Assembly: GCA_963921195.1 (NCBI GenBank)
Contig: OY992539.1
Coordinates: 155,280,162 to 155,344,161, forward strand
Origin: Pegoplata infirma
Taxonomy: Eukaryota; Arthropoda; Insecta; Diptera; Anthomyiidae
Reading direction: 5' to 3'
DNA length: 64,000 nucleotides
Part shown: piece after piece, positions 32,490-42,860 of the stretch
How the letters are laid out: every line of letters starts with the position of its first letter
Numbering within the stretch: position 1 is the first letter of the stretch
The notes under the pieces: model-generated
Told to the model about the DNA's origin: nothing
What the model saw: the letters and a program-made list of their open reading frames with translations, nothing else
Databases searched by the model: none
Made by a program: the position numbers and the translations under genes

Positions 32490-33066
32490 CATTTAATTTG
32501 ACATTTTAAAAAATTTGGATTTATTCACACATTGTGGCACTACACCAAATTTTAGATTTTTAACCAAAGTTTTTGAAGAAAATGCATTATATGTAAACAT
32601 TAGGCTTTATTAAGGCAAGTGTTTATACAACCAGATTTAAAGCTTAGATATTAAGCTTTCATTGGACCTTTTAACCCTTATAGAACCGGAGTTATTGACT
32701 GTTAACCATTGACCCGGCTTATATTTTAACACAAAAAAACTTTATTTAGCGAAGCCGCTAAATTAATTTATTGTGTTGGAAAGCCCTAAGCCCGGCCGAA
32801 GGCCGGCTACACAGGATAACTTTTAAGACAAGAAAAATAAACTGCACAGAGGTCTGGTATACATATTTAAATATGTTTTCCAATGTTCAAACATAAGGGT
32901 TAAATGGTCAAATGAAAGCCTAATATCTAATCTATAAGCCTAGTTATAAAAATAAATACCTTAATAATGCATAATTTTAAAATTTAACGCATTTTCTTCA
33001 AAAACTAAGGTTAAAAAATCAAAAATTTAGATTTGTGCCACAATGAATCCAAATTGTTTAAAATGT
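32490..33066. repeat. Foldback 3 (arms ~240 bp)
   Basis: 32505-32735 is the reverse complement of about 32840-33060, with mismatches; for example 'ttggatttattcacacattg' near 32514 against 'caatgaatccaaattg' near 33042. A copy of the double-hairpin repeat lies between the arms. Confidence 0.75.
32730..32825 (+). repeat. Double-hairpin short repeat, copy 3
   Basis: It has stems TTTAGCG/CGCTAAA and GCCCGGCCgaaGGCCGGC separated by ~30 bp, starting 'acaaaaaaactttatttagc'. It is the central loop of foldback 3. Confidence 0.8.
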
Positions 33067-33611
33067 AAAACAGCGATAGGCAAACACTCACCACCATATT
33101 TTGTCTTTGTATCAGGGATGTTAAATGAGGTTTTGAATTTTGTACCAACTTTTGCAACAAATTGTACTTTTTGGACCCTCACGGTACCCATTTTTTTATT
33201 TATAAAAACATTAATACCCTACAACATGCAAAAAAAAAATAAAGAAACATTTTGTCGTGGGCGTTTTTCAACAATTTCCTAAAACCTAGTCTGCAGAAAA
33301 ACGTCTCAGTGTCCGATACTTCATCTATAGAAATAACTCTCAAAATTCTGGAAATTTTCTACAGGAAAAATGTATTTGAGTGTTTGAACACAAAAAAATT
33401 TATGAACATCTATAATTTCTTCTACACCGAAAAAAATCCATGCAACATTTTACGAATTAAAATTTCGTACTTACTTGTTTCGTAAAATATACGAAACTTT
33501 ACCTTATATTACGAAAAACAAATTATTCCAGGCTTTCGTAAATTTACGAAACATACGAAAATATTTCGTAATCATAAAAACTTTAAATTACCCTGGACAA
33601 AAAGTGACCGG
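33067..33611. other. Intronic relics before element L1
   Basis: 33250-33350 contains a single diverged copy of the satellite monomer ('gtctcagtgtccgatacttc'). 33425-33600 is rich in 'acgaaa/tttcgt' words arranged as inverted repeats. Similar 'tacgaaac' words occur at 43180-43380, so L1 seems to have inserted into one such element. No gene seen. Confidence 0.5.
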
Positions 33612-34039
33612 TCCTTGTCTTCGTATTGTGCATGATAAGTTGTGTTAATATCGGTCGCTTAGAGAATAATTAAATTTTTGTGTTTTAAATTAATTATTAT
33701 TGTAAAAAGTGTTTTAGTTACAATACTAAAAAGTTTTATTAGTGTTTATTGTGTTTTTTATACAAATTAAAATATATTTTCGACAGTAAATCAGTGTATT
33801 AAAATAATATTAAAATACTGTTGCTGTTTTTATGTACTGTGTTTGTTGTTATAATTTGCATTCCCTTTTGTGCTTTATTTGTTTTTAAACGTTGCCAATA
33901 CAGTGTATTGTAAATAACTACTTATTTATTTTTTTTACAGTACATTCTGGATAAGTAAGGTAAAATTTTATTTTCATTTAAACTATTTTAAATTTTTGTG
34001 AATTTTTTGTGAATTTTTGTAACTAATTTTATTAATTTA

Positions 34040-35152
34040 TTGGTGATGGAGAATTTCAAGTGCTTAAGTATGTTTTGTACTATCACTAAACCTGCACGAA
34101 TGATTTCTTGTTGGTTGTGTGAAGGGTGTTGCCATGTAGCGTGTGCTGGTCTTACGGGCCGTGATGCTGATATCTTGAAGAAGGATGGTATTCATTGGCG
34201 TTGTGTGAAGTGTAGAAAAGTTAGTGTAGATTTTTTTAGATTTTTCAAGGGCGTAAACTCCGAAATATTGAAGCTCGGCAATGATCTCTCTGATATTGTC
34301 GTACGCTTTAATAAGTTCGGGGCTATGGTTTCCGAGTACGTGGAGTTGGATAAGGTGTCGATGGCGGCATCCGTTCCCTCTCCGAGGCGTAAGAAACCGG
34401 CAAACTCTGTTCCGTCATCAGATGGTTCGGATTCGGGCACATCTTCAATCAAGCCAATTGAGGAGGGTCCACTTCCGAGTGTTTCTGATGGGGAAGTACC
34501 AACGAAGTCCATAACGACTTCGGATGACCCGGTTAAGGAATCTTCCTCAGCTTTACCGGCTGAGAAAGATCTATCACAGGGTATTTCGGGTGCGGAGTCA
34601 AATGGTTCTCCAATTGGCTCTCGGAGTTTTGCAGAGGTTGTAGCACGTGCTGCAGAGGAACCTATGGATACTGATGCATTAGGTCTTGCTGAGGCGGCTG
34701 GTACTACTTCTGGTTTACTACTTTCTTCGGGTCGGATTTCTGGTGTACCAACTTTAGGTGAACAATCTTCTGTTGTAACACCTTCTGTTGTTCCACTAGC
34801 TGATCCTCTATCATCTGGCTCTAGGCCTAGGGACTTGGCTGTTGTTCCCCCGAGAAAGACAGTTTTTGTTTCCCGCTTATTGCCGGATACGACGGTCGAG
34901 GAGGTGAAATTTTATATTAAGTCGAGAATTGATGTAGATGGTTTGATATCTCCCTTTAAAATGAAGGGAAATTACTCAGATAGGTTGTCGTCCTTTAAGA
35001 TAGTGGTCTCTGATCAAATATTTGAGATCATTATGAAGAAGGATTTTTGGCCTCAGGGCGCATTTGTTAAGGAGTTTGTTTTTCGCGACTATGGTAGAGA
35101 CAGGAAGGTGGTTAGTCTATCATCTGTAGCGGATACGGCTTCAAAAAACTGA
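34040..35152 (+). CDS. L1 ORF1 protein with PHD-like zinc finger (370 aa)
   Basis: The nucleic-acid-binding protein of element L1. The N-terminus holds a PHD-type cysteine/histidine cluster: FKCLSMFC, SCWLCEGCCHVAC and HWRCVKC within residues 6-60. A long low-complexity Ser/Pro/Glu/Thr-rich linker follows (about 115-270), then a folded C-terminal segment from KTVFVSRLLPDTTVEEVKF to FVKEFVFRDYGR (about 275-355) that looks like the ORF1 C-domain of related elements. The start Met follows 'ttggtg' and is shared with the copy at 61202. ORF2 starts 18 bp after the stop. It is intact; whether it is expressed is unknown. Confidence 0.85.
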   Translation: MVMENFKCLSMFCTITKPARMISCWLCEGCCHVACAGLTGRDADILKKDGIHWRCVKCRKVSVDFFRFFKGVNSEILKLGNDLSDIVVRFNKFGAMVSEYVELDKVSMAASVPSPRRKKPANSVPSSDGSDSGTSSIKPIEEGPLPSVSDGEVPTKSITTSDDPVKESSSALPAEKDLSQGISGAESNGSPIGSRSFAEVVARAAEEPMDTDALGLAEAAGTTSGLLLSSGRISGVPTLGEQSSVVTPSVVPLADPLSSGSRPRDLAVVPPRKTVFVSRLLPDTTVEEVKFYIKSRIDVDGLISPFKMKGNYSDRLSSFKIVVSDQIFEIIMKKDFWPQGAFVKEFVFRDYGRDRKVVSLSSVADTASKN

Positions 35153-35169
35153 TTAGTGTCAATAGTGCT

Positions 35170-37618
35170 TTGGGCATATGCTACCAGAATGTTAGGGGCT
35201 TGAACACTAAATTGACTAGGTTGTTTGTGGACAGTTTTAATTTTGACTACCAGGTAATCACATTTACGGAAACGTGGTTAAATGGTAGGATATTAAATTC
35301 TGAGATTTTGTGTAATGATTTTAGGATTTATAGGAAAGACCGCGTATGCGAGGAGGTTGTTGGTAATTCAAATATAAGTGGTGTTAAGAAAGTTCGGAAC
35401 GTTGACAAAATTAAAAAGACTGAGAAGATTGAAAAGATAAAAAAGGGCGGCGGTGTTTTAATAGCTGTAAAAAGCTGTTTACCATCGGAGGAAATTGTAT
35501 CTGATAAATTCGTGAAAATAGAGTTTGTTGCAGTTAGTATCAAATTTGGGCAGAAATCTATTTTTGTTACTTGTTCTTATATTCCTCCTCTGTCTGATTC
35601 ATTAGTTTATGACACTCATTTGGATGCTATTGGATTTGTTGTTTCTAGGATGAAGAATACTGATTCTATAATTGTTTTAGGTGATTTTAATTTACCTTAC
35701 GTCTCATGGCATTCTTTGCCTGATACACAGTCATTAATTCCATTGACTTCAGATGATATTTCGCTAAAATTTTTATCTCCACTGACTGATTTAAATTTAT
35801 TTCAATTGAATTATGTTTTAAATTCCAAACGTAGAACTTTGGACTTAGTTTTGGTTAATGACCCATCGTTATGTGAGGTGAGTAGAGTTGATCCCGTATC
35901 AACTCCTGAGGATTGTTATCACCCAACTCTAGGTATTACTTATTCGTTTCCTTTTGGGACTTTGCCATTATCTGTTTCGTCTCACAGAAAAGTTTTTTGT
36001 TTTGAGCGCGCGAATATTGCGAAGTTAGATTCGCTTCTTTCAAATGTTAATTGGTCGGCATTTTGCACTGATATTGAAGGGGTGCGTGATTTTGATAAAA
36101 GGTTGAATATGTTTTATGAAATTTTGTTTCACTGCTTTTTGGAATCAGTTCCAAAAATACAGATTCGATCTGAAAATGGTCCCCCTTGGGGGTCTAGGCT
36201 TTTATCTAAACTGAAAAATGTTAAGAGTAAATGGTTTAAGAAATATAAAAAATCGGGTTCTAATGTAGATTTTAGTAGATATTCAGTGGCTAGAAGTTCG
36301 TTTAATGTGGAATCTCGTAGGGCGTATGCAATTTATTTAGATAAGGTTAGGGGGAATTTTAAACGTGATCCTAAATCTTTTTACCGCTTCGTTAAGTCAA
36401 AGCGGAGTTCTTCAACTTACCCCAAAGTGGTTAAATTAAATGATGTTGAGTTTTCAGATGATTATTCAATTTCGAACGCATTTGCGGATTTCTTTGCTAC
36501 TACATACTCTGATAGGGAGTATGACTTGGACTCTCTGTATCCGTTTGAGATTCAGAGAGCAAGCTCTCTGAGTCTTCCTTTATTGGACGTAGCTTCTGTT
36601 CACTCAAACATGAACAAGTTAAGGATTACGTATAGCGCTGGTCCCGATGGGGTTCCGGCCTCTGTTTTAAAATTTTGCTCGGGGACTCTATCAGCCCCAT
36701 TGACCTTTTTGTTTAACTCTTCATTGAAAATGGGTTACTTTCCTTCATTTTGGAAGAAATCCTTTTTAATTCCGCTACATAAATCTGGAAGTGTTGTGAA
36801 CGTTTCAAATTATCGGGGAATTGCTAAATTGAGTGCAATTCCTAAACTATTTGAGAAACTTGTCACTGATATTGTGTCCTACCATGTATCTTCAATTTTA
36901 GTGCCATGTCAACATGGTTTTCGTAAGGGTCGATCGACTAATACTAATTTGCTTCAATTTTCTACTAATATCATTAGTGGTTTTACTTCAGGTCTACAGA
37001 CTGATGCGATTTATACTGACTTCAGTAAAGCATTTGATAAGGTCAACCATAATCTTTTGCTATATAAGTTGAGTGTAATTGGATTTAATGGTATCGTATT
37101 GAAATGGTTATCTTCATATTTGAGAAATCGTGAGCAATGCGTTCTTTTTAGGCAGACACATTCTAGATTTATAAGTGTTGCTTCTGGTGTCCCACAGGGC
37201 AGTCATCTCGGTCCTATCCTATTCTTGTTGTTTATAAATGATCTCCCATCTTCTATTATTCATTCTAATATTTTGATGTTTGCTGATGATGTTAAGCTTT
37301 TTCTGTCTTACAGTTCTCCTGTTGGACAGGTATTGCTGCAGCATGACTTGAATAGATTTTACAATTGGTGCGATTGTAATCTCATGGAGCTGAACTTGAA
37401 AAAGTGTAAGCACATGACATTTGCTAGGTCGAAGTTTTTGACTTCTCAGTACTTATTAAATGGTTCAATTTTGGAATCGGTTGATTCTATTTTGGATCTT
37501 GGTATTCTTTTAGATAGAAAGTTGACTTTTAATGCGCATGTGGAGACTATGGTAAATAAGGCCTATGGTGTTCTTGGATTCATGAAACGCTGGGCGAAGG
37601 AATTTTCTGACCCCTATA
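35170..37618 (+). CDS. L1 ORF2, 5' part: endonuclease and reverse transcriptase
   Basis: An apurinic-type endonuclease comes first, with NVRGL, TETWL (catalytic Glu) and GDFNLPYVSW. The RT then has GPDGVPASVLKFC, NYRGIAKLSAIPKLFEKL, QHGFRKGRSTNTN, DFSKAFDKVNH, SGVPQGSHLGPILF and the catalytic FADD. The usual SDHxP endonuclease motif is replaced by DCYHPTL. The frame is open to the codon TAT at 37615-37617, where L2 is inserted; the last residues read past that point come from L2. The rest follows at 42032. There is no stop or frameshift in the L1 part. Confidence 0.92.
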
Positions 37619-37930
37619 AAATTCGAAGATTTTTTATAAACGCACGCATATAATTTTTGCTCCGTCTTTTTCGATAAATTGTTCTTTAAGTAATGTTAAT
37701 TAAAATCGGTGCATTACATTAAAAAAAACCACAACACAACAGCTACACGTAGCTATAAATATTTTTGAAAACAACATATTAGTAGTGACAAAATTTTTTA
37801 AACAAAAGTTAAAATTACAATTTAATTACAATATAAAAAAAAAAAATAAAAACTTTCGTACATACTTATAAACCGAATTTTAAAAACTACATTTACAAAG
37901 CAACAAAACAAAAGGAAATAAGAAAATTAA

Positions 37931-38794
37931 ATGTCGAAACGAAAACAACAATCTCCTAATACAAAGAACAACACTCTGTCAACTCCAGCATTAAAAACAA
38001 TAAAGCTGGATGATGGAAATTTAACGTTAAAGTCAATCTTAAATGAAATGAGATCTATGGAGGAGAGAATGCAGACACATGCGGAATTAATTTTTAATCG
38101 TTTGTCTAATGAAATTACTTTACTGGAAACTAAACTCATAGATAAAATTGAGTGTGAGATCAAACTTATAACTGAGAGAGCAAATGAGATTGAAAATCGA
38201 ATTGCCGTTATTGAAAGTGATTTGAATGTTGTTGACAAATTAACAGCTGAAATTAATGCTTTAAGAAAAGAAATAGATGACATAAAAAAAGTAGATAAAC
38301 AAACAAATAATACAGTCAAGGATATTTCATCAGACGCACTAATTTTTGGAATTAAATTTAATGAAAGCGAAAATCTTAAAAGCATTTTTAATCAAGTCTG
38401 TTTCTCAATTGACTTTTTGACACCTCAAATACGTGACATATTTCGAGTTCCACCTAAATCTGAGAAAAATAGGGATACAGCTGTAATTGTAAAATTTTAC
38501 ACACCTTTTGATAGAAATCGCACTCTAAAGGCTTTTTCTGAATTTCGTAAACGGACCAAGAGTACAGTATCCATGCGCTCAGCTGGTTTTGAGTGGGATA
38601 CTACTTTCCGTATATATGAAAGTCTGGACATTAAAAATAGAAAAATTCTTCAAATTGCTTTAAAACATAAACTCGAGTCAAATCTCTGCAGTGTATTCTC
38701 AGTAAGAGGAAAAGTTTATGTCAGAGTCCAAAACAAATCTGATGCTATTCACGTTGCCAATGAAAAGGATCTGGAGGAGTTAATATCAAAATAA
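37931..38794 (+). CDS. L2 ORF1 protein, coiled-coil type (287 aa)
   Basis: It is predicted to be the RNA-binding chaperone of L2. Residues ~40-135 are a heptad-rich Leu/Ile/Glu/Lys region (…LETKLIDKIECEIKLITER…) expected to form a coiled coil. The C-terminal half (IRDIFRVPPKSEKNRDTAVI and KFYTPFDRNRTLKAF) matches the pattern of ORF1 C-domains in related LINEs. There is no zinc knuckle, unlike L1. The start follows an A-rich leader, and ORF2 starts 102 bp downstream. Confidence 0.82.
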   Translation: MSKRKQQSPNTKNNTLSTPALKTIKLDDGNLTLKSILNEMRSMEERMQTHAELIFNRLSNEITLLETKLIDKIECEIKLITERANEIENRIAVIESDLNVVDKLTAEINALRKEIDDIKKVDKQTNNTVKDISSDALIFGIKFNESENLKSIFNQVCFSIDFLTPQIRDIFRVPPKSEKNRDTAVIVKFYTPFDRNRTLKAFSEFRKRTKSTVSMRSAGFEWDTTFRIYESLDIKNRKILQIALKHKLESNLCSVFSVRGKVYVRVQNKSDAIHVANEKDLEELISK

Positions 38795-38896
38795 ATAGAA
38801 ACGAGCTAGCAACAACATTTTTATTTTTTTTTTTATGATATTTATTTTATTTAATTATTTCTTTTTATTTTATTATATTTTTTTTTCATTATTATC

Positions 38897-41728
38897 ATGG
38901 CAGGCTTTAACAGGAGTAATGGTGTTAATTTAAGAAACTCCACTTTACTAAATATATTGTGTAAACAGAGATGCGGACTGAACGTTGTGCATTTTAACGC
39001 AAGAAGCTTAAATGGTTTGAAACTTGATGATGTTAGAAACACCTTTGAAAACTCAAGAGTTGATGTGATTTGTGTCACTGAGACTTGGTTCAACAAGGAT
39101 GTTTCTATATATCATTACAGGATAAATGGGTATAATCTATATCACAATAGTAGGGGAGCGGATAGGAAGGGTGGTGGTGTTGCCGTATATTGTAAATCAA
39201 ATCTCAGGTCAAAACTTGTTTCCAAATCAGAAAACTCTGATGTTGAATTCATTAATGTTGAAATATATGACAACGTGACTAGAATGTTAGTATCTTGTGT
39301 GTATAACCCCAGCAGGTATTTTAGCCTTGAACCATTCTTTACTAAATTTGATAGCTACATAATAGATTATGATTTTTATGTAACTTGTGGTGATTTTAAT
39401 GTCAATTTATTATTGAATGATTCCTATAGCAGTGAATTGCATGATTTGGTGTGTTCTGTGGGATTATCATTTGTTAATTGCCAAATGCCGACTCGCTTTT
39501 CCCCTAACGACAATCCTAGTCTACTAGATTTGTTCTTATTGTCAGATATGAGATCTCTTCTCTTATTTGACCAGATGTCATTTGTATCTGATCATGACCT
39601 TTTATTTTGCTCTGTAAATGTAAACCTCAATAGAGATGAAACTCCACAGATAATAACTTATAGAGATTATAATTCAATTGACTACTCTGCACTGTTTTTT
39701 GATATTTCCAATCTCAATTTATCTGATTGTTGGTATGAGCCTACAGTGGATGGTAAACTTAATGTTTTTCTATCCTCAGTGCAAGATGTTTATAATCGGA
39801 ATGTTCCCGTGCGTAGCTTTCAAATTAGGAACAGCTCATGTCCATGGTATACTTCGCATGTAAAGCAATCAATTCAGGAACGTAATAGGTGTTATAATGT
39901 ATGGAAAAAGCGGCGTACTACTTTTAATCGGGTCCTGTATACAAGAGCTAGAAATCGTGCCAGTCTAGTAACCCGAGAAGCCAAGAAAACGTACTTTGCT
40001 CGGAAATTGAATACGTCCCTGACTTCTGGGCAGTTATGGAAGAATATTAGGAGTTTAGGTGTTCATTCTCGTCAAGTATCTAACTGCTGTTTAGATCCTA
40101 ACGCGCTAATCGAATTTTTTTGTGGAGAAGGGATGGCAAACTCAGATTTACCTAGCCTCCAGCCTTCGGCTGTCTGTCGTAGTACCTTTCAGTTTTGTGC
40201 AGTTTCTGAAGTTGATGTATCTTTGGCTGTGATGAACATTAGATCAAATGCTGTAGGTGAGGATGGTGTTTGTATAAAATTTTTGAAAATAGTATTGCCA
40301 TATTTAATTGGTCCTCTTACCCATATTTTTAATCATTGTATTACTACATCTACCTTTCCGAAACTATGGAAAGTTGGGAGGATTACACCGATAGCCAAAA
40401 TAACTAATGCGTCTGTCCCTGAAGATTTTAGGCCGATTAGTATTCTTTCTGTTTTATCAAAAGTATTTGAGTGTTTGATGTCCTGTCAAATAACGGATTA
40501 TCTTAGTGAGAATAATTTACTATCTCCGCTACAATCAGGGTTTCGATTGGGTCACAGCTGCTCAACTGCAGCGTTGAAGGTGCTCGATGACATTAGATCA
40601 GAGTATGACATGGGAAACTTGTCATTAATGTGCTTATTGGATTTTTCAAAAGCCTTTGATAAGGTGGATCACTCGATACTGTGTTGGAAACTAAGAAATT
40701 TGTTTGGGTTTGAACTAGCATCTGTTGGTCTTGTTAGGGATTACTTATCTGAGCGTCTTCAGAAGGTCATAGTTGATGGAAGAGAGTCTTATCTTAAAGA
40801 AGTAACTTCTGGTGTTCCGCAAGGTTCTGTACTTGGTCCTCTTTTATTTAGTATTTTTGTAAATGATGTGTTCAGTGTATGTAATTATGTTAAGATGCAT
40901 GCATACGCAGATGACATTCAACTGTATATATCAAATCGGATTGGTCTTTTAGAAGATACGTGCTATAGACTAAACGAGGACTTAAGATCGATTAGCAGAT
41001 GGGCTGAGGTAAATAATCTGACACTAAATCCCTGTAAATCTTTAGTTTTGCCTATCAGTAAGTATGAATATGATTTTATACATTTTCCTACAATAAGCCT
41101 GGGGAATACTTCTCTTAACTATGTTAAGAAAGCTAAATATTTAGGCTTTTATATAAACTCCTCGTTATCCTGTGGTGACCATATCAATAATGTGATTCGT
41201 AAAGTCTACCTGACATTACGTAATCTACGAATGTCGTCAAACTTTACACCGATTGAGTTAAAAAGGCGTCTTGTTGTCCAACTGATTCTTCCACTAATAA
41301 CCTACTCTGCGGAGGTCTACAGTAAACTTGATTCGCACTCCCTTCATAAATTGGAGGTCTCTTTTAATAACGCAACTCGCTATGTCTATGGTCTGCGCCG
41401 TTTTAGTAGTATGACTACGTGGAGAACTATGATTCTTGGCTGTGACATTGTTAATTACCTTGACATGAGAAATTTGCTATTCTTACATAGACTTATATAC
41501 CAAAAAACCCCACCCTACCTTTATGAGAAAATTACCTTTGGTCAATCAACAAGAAACATGACTCTAATTGTGCCCAGACATAATTTTTTAAACACTAGTA
41601 GACTTTTTTTCATTAACGCCATAAAACTCTGGAATGATTTGCCCAACGATACTAAATTCATTTCATCAAAAAATTTGTTTAAAAATGAACTCTTTTATCA
41701 TCTGACAAATACAAATAGAAATGCATAA
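38897..41728 (+). CDS. L2 ORF2: endonuclease-reverse transcriptase (943 aa)
   Basis: Endonuclease motifs are HFNARSLNGL, CVTETWF, CGDFNVNLL and SDHDLLF (residues ~30-250). RT motifs are EDGVCIKFLK, DFRPISILSVLSKVFE, QSGFRLGHSCSTAALK, LLDFSKAFDKVDHS, SGVPQGSVLGPLLFSIFVND and the catalytic YADD (~450-720). A C-terminal region ending …NELFYHLTNTNRNA follows. The length is normal for a jockey/CR1-type ORF2. It is uninterrupted and looks capable of encoding a full protein. The C-terminal ~230 residues recur almost unchanged at 59335-60015. Confidence 0.93.
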   Translation: MAGFNRSNGVNLRNSTLLNILCKQRCGLNVVHFNARSLNGLKLDDVRNTFENSRVDVICVTETWFNKDVSIYHYRINGYNLYHNSRGADRKGGGVAVYCKSNLRSKLVSKSENSDVEFINVEIYDNVTRMLVSCVYNPSRYFSLEPFFTKFDSYIIDYDFYVTCGDFNVNLLLNDSYSSELHDLVCSVGLSFVNCQMPTRFSPNDNPSLLDLFLLSDMRSLLLFDQMSFVSDHDLLFCSVNVNLNRDETPQIITYRDYNSIDYSALFFDISNLNLSDCWYEPTVDGKLNVFLSSVQDVYNRNVPVRSFQIRNSSCPWYTSHVKQSIQERNRCYNVWKKRRTTFNRVLYTRARNRASLVTREAKKTYFARKLNTSLTSGQLWKNIRSLGVHSRQVSNCCLDPNALIEFFCGEGMANSDLPSLQPSAVCRSTFQFCAVSEVDVSLAVMNIRSNAVGEDGVCIKFLKIVLPYLIGPLTHIFNHCITTSTFPKLWKVGRITPIAKITNASVPEDFRPISILSVLSKVFECLMSCQITDYLSENNLLSPLQSGFRLGHSCSTAALKVLDDIRSEYDMGNLSLMCLLDFSKAFDKVDHSILCWKLRNLFGFELASVGLVRDYLSERLQKVIVDGRESYLKEVTSGVPQGSVLGPLLFSIFVNDVFSVCNYVKMHAYADDIQLYISNRIGLLEDTCYRLNEDLRSISRWAEVNNLTLNPCKSLVLPISKYEYDFIHFPTISLGNTSLNYVKKAKYLGFYINSSLSCGDHINNVIRKVYLTLRNLRMSSNFTPIELKRRLVVQLILPLITYSAEVYSKLDSHSLHKLEVSFNNATRYVYGLRRFSSMTTWRTMILGCDIVNYLDMRNLLFLHRLIYQKTPPYLYEKITFGQSTRNMTLIVPRHNFLNTSRLFFINAIKLWNDLPNDTKFISSKNLFKNELFYHLTNTNRNA

Positions 41729-42031
41729 ACTTAAACTTATATTTGTTTCGATAAATAAACTATTATGTTAAAAAATAAAAAAAAAAAAAAAACTATATTA
41801 TAAACTATAGCTTCTTTACTTTATTTTGTCTTGACTTAATATATTGTTATTGCAATCATTTTATATTTTAATTACTGTTTTATTATTATTGCTATTTTAC
41901 TGCTTTTTTTTTTAATTATTTATTATACTAATTAATTATGTCAATCTTTATGTAATACCCGTTGAACTATAAAAGAATTTATTCTTATTGTTCTAATAAT
42001 GAAAAAACTAAATAAATCTAAAATCTAAATC

Positions 42032-42565
42032 TATATAACGAGGCAATTATTTACTTCATTGGTAAGACCAATTTTGGAATTTGGTTGTATTGTTTGGGAT
42101 CCATATTATGCAGTTCATAGTGATATGATTGAATCCGTACAGAAACAATTTTTACTTTTTTGTCTTAGGAACCTCAACTGGGGTCCGGACTATAGCAATC
42201 TTCCATCATATAATGCAAGATTGGCGTTGATAAAACTTCCTACTCTGAAGAGTAGACGTATTATGTTAAATACTGTGTTTATTTTGAAGATTATTAAGGG
42301 CGAAGTTGATTCTGAATTTCTTGTTGGGAAGTTGTTTTTTAACGTCCCTTTTCGGCCTACTAGATATTACAGCTTTCTTTATATTGATATTTGTCGCACG
42401 AATTATGCGTGTGCAGATCCTATTCGTAGGATGTGTACTGATTTTAACTCGTTATACAGGTTTGTTGACTTTTCGGAGAATTATGCTCTTGTGAAATCAA
42501 CTATTTTGACATATTTGAATAGATTGCGTGACGATGATTATTTTAATTTCTTTGAACGTTTATAG
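42032..42565 (+). CDS. L1 ORF2, 3' part
   Basis: It continues L1 ORF2 in frame from the TATA duplication (ITRQLFTSLVRPILEFGC…) to the stop after FNFFERL. This is the C-terminal domain behind the RT of L1. In the present state it is cut off from the RT by L2 and untranslatable from L1's own start. The 3' UTR follows, including the block 'ggtgtgtacgtgttccccc' at 42735. Confidence 0.9.
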   Translation, partial: YITRQLFTSLVRPILEFGCIVWDPYYAVHSDMIESVQKQFLLFCLRNLNWGPDYSNLPSYNARLALIKLPTLKSRRIMLNTVFILKIIKGEVDSEFLVGKLFFNVPFRPTRYYSFLYIDICRTNYACADPIRRMCTDFNSLYRFVDFSENYALVKSTILTYLNRLRDDDYFNFFERL

Positions 42566-42812
42566 TTAATTTAGGATTATTAATACTAAATTATCTGTAG
42601 AAATTTTGTAGTTGTAGTAATTGTATATAAATGTATTTAGTGTCCATATAATAAACCGACTGATGACTAAGAGTTTGTAGTTGGTTTATTACTATCCTTA
42701 CTTATCCAGCCTAATCCGCTATGGTTCGGACCATGGTGTGTACGTGTTCCCCCGTCATGGGAACGAGCCCTCTCGGTCGGTTGGGGCGGGTAAGTGTGAG
42801 GTGGGACCGTTC

Positions 42813-42814
<2 letters not shown>

Positions 42815-42856
<42 letters not shown>
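42815..42856 (+). repeat. L1 poly-A tail (42 A)
   Basis: An uninterrupted A run marks the 3' end of L1. Its length suggests a recent insertion. Confidence 0.9.

Positions 42857-42860
<4 letters not shown>

Larger units (their letters stand above)
37619..42031 (+). mobile_element. L2: intact non-LTR retrotransposon (4.4 kb) inside L1
   Basis: It has a 5' UTR of about 310 bp, ORF1, ORF2, and a ~300-bp 3' UTR ending in short repeats of the type taaatctaaatc rather than poly-A. It is flanked by a TATA (or CTATA) duplication (37615-37618 and 42032-42035), and its removal restores the L1 reading frame exactly. Both ORFs are open, so this is the younger of the two. A 5'-truncated relative lies at 59264-60330. 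A repeat-type tail and jockey/CR1-like RT motifs place it in the CR1/jockey assemblage; the exact clade is uncertain. Confidence 0.92.
33612..42856 (+). mobile_element. L1: PHD-finger non-LTR retrotransposon, split by L2
   Basis: The element has a 5' UTR, an ORF1 with a PHD-like finger, ORF2 with endonuclease and reverse transcriptase, and a 3' UTR ending in A42 (42815-42856). It is interrupted at 37619-42031 by element L2. Without L2 and one copy of its TATA duplication, ORF2 is open throughout. The 5' edge is approximate; it is inferred from the second copy at 60787, which shares 'ataagttgt(g/a)ttaatatcgg'. I could not find the target duplication of L1. By motif content this is a jockey/CR1-superfamily element. 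Confidence 0.9.

Noticed and set aside
33612..42856. Target duplication for L1
   Set aside because: I compared the sequence before 33612-33640 with that after 42856 and found no convincing direct repeat; the 5' end is also uncertain.
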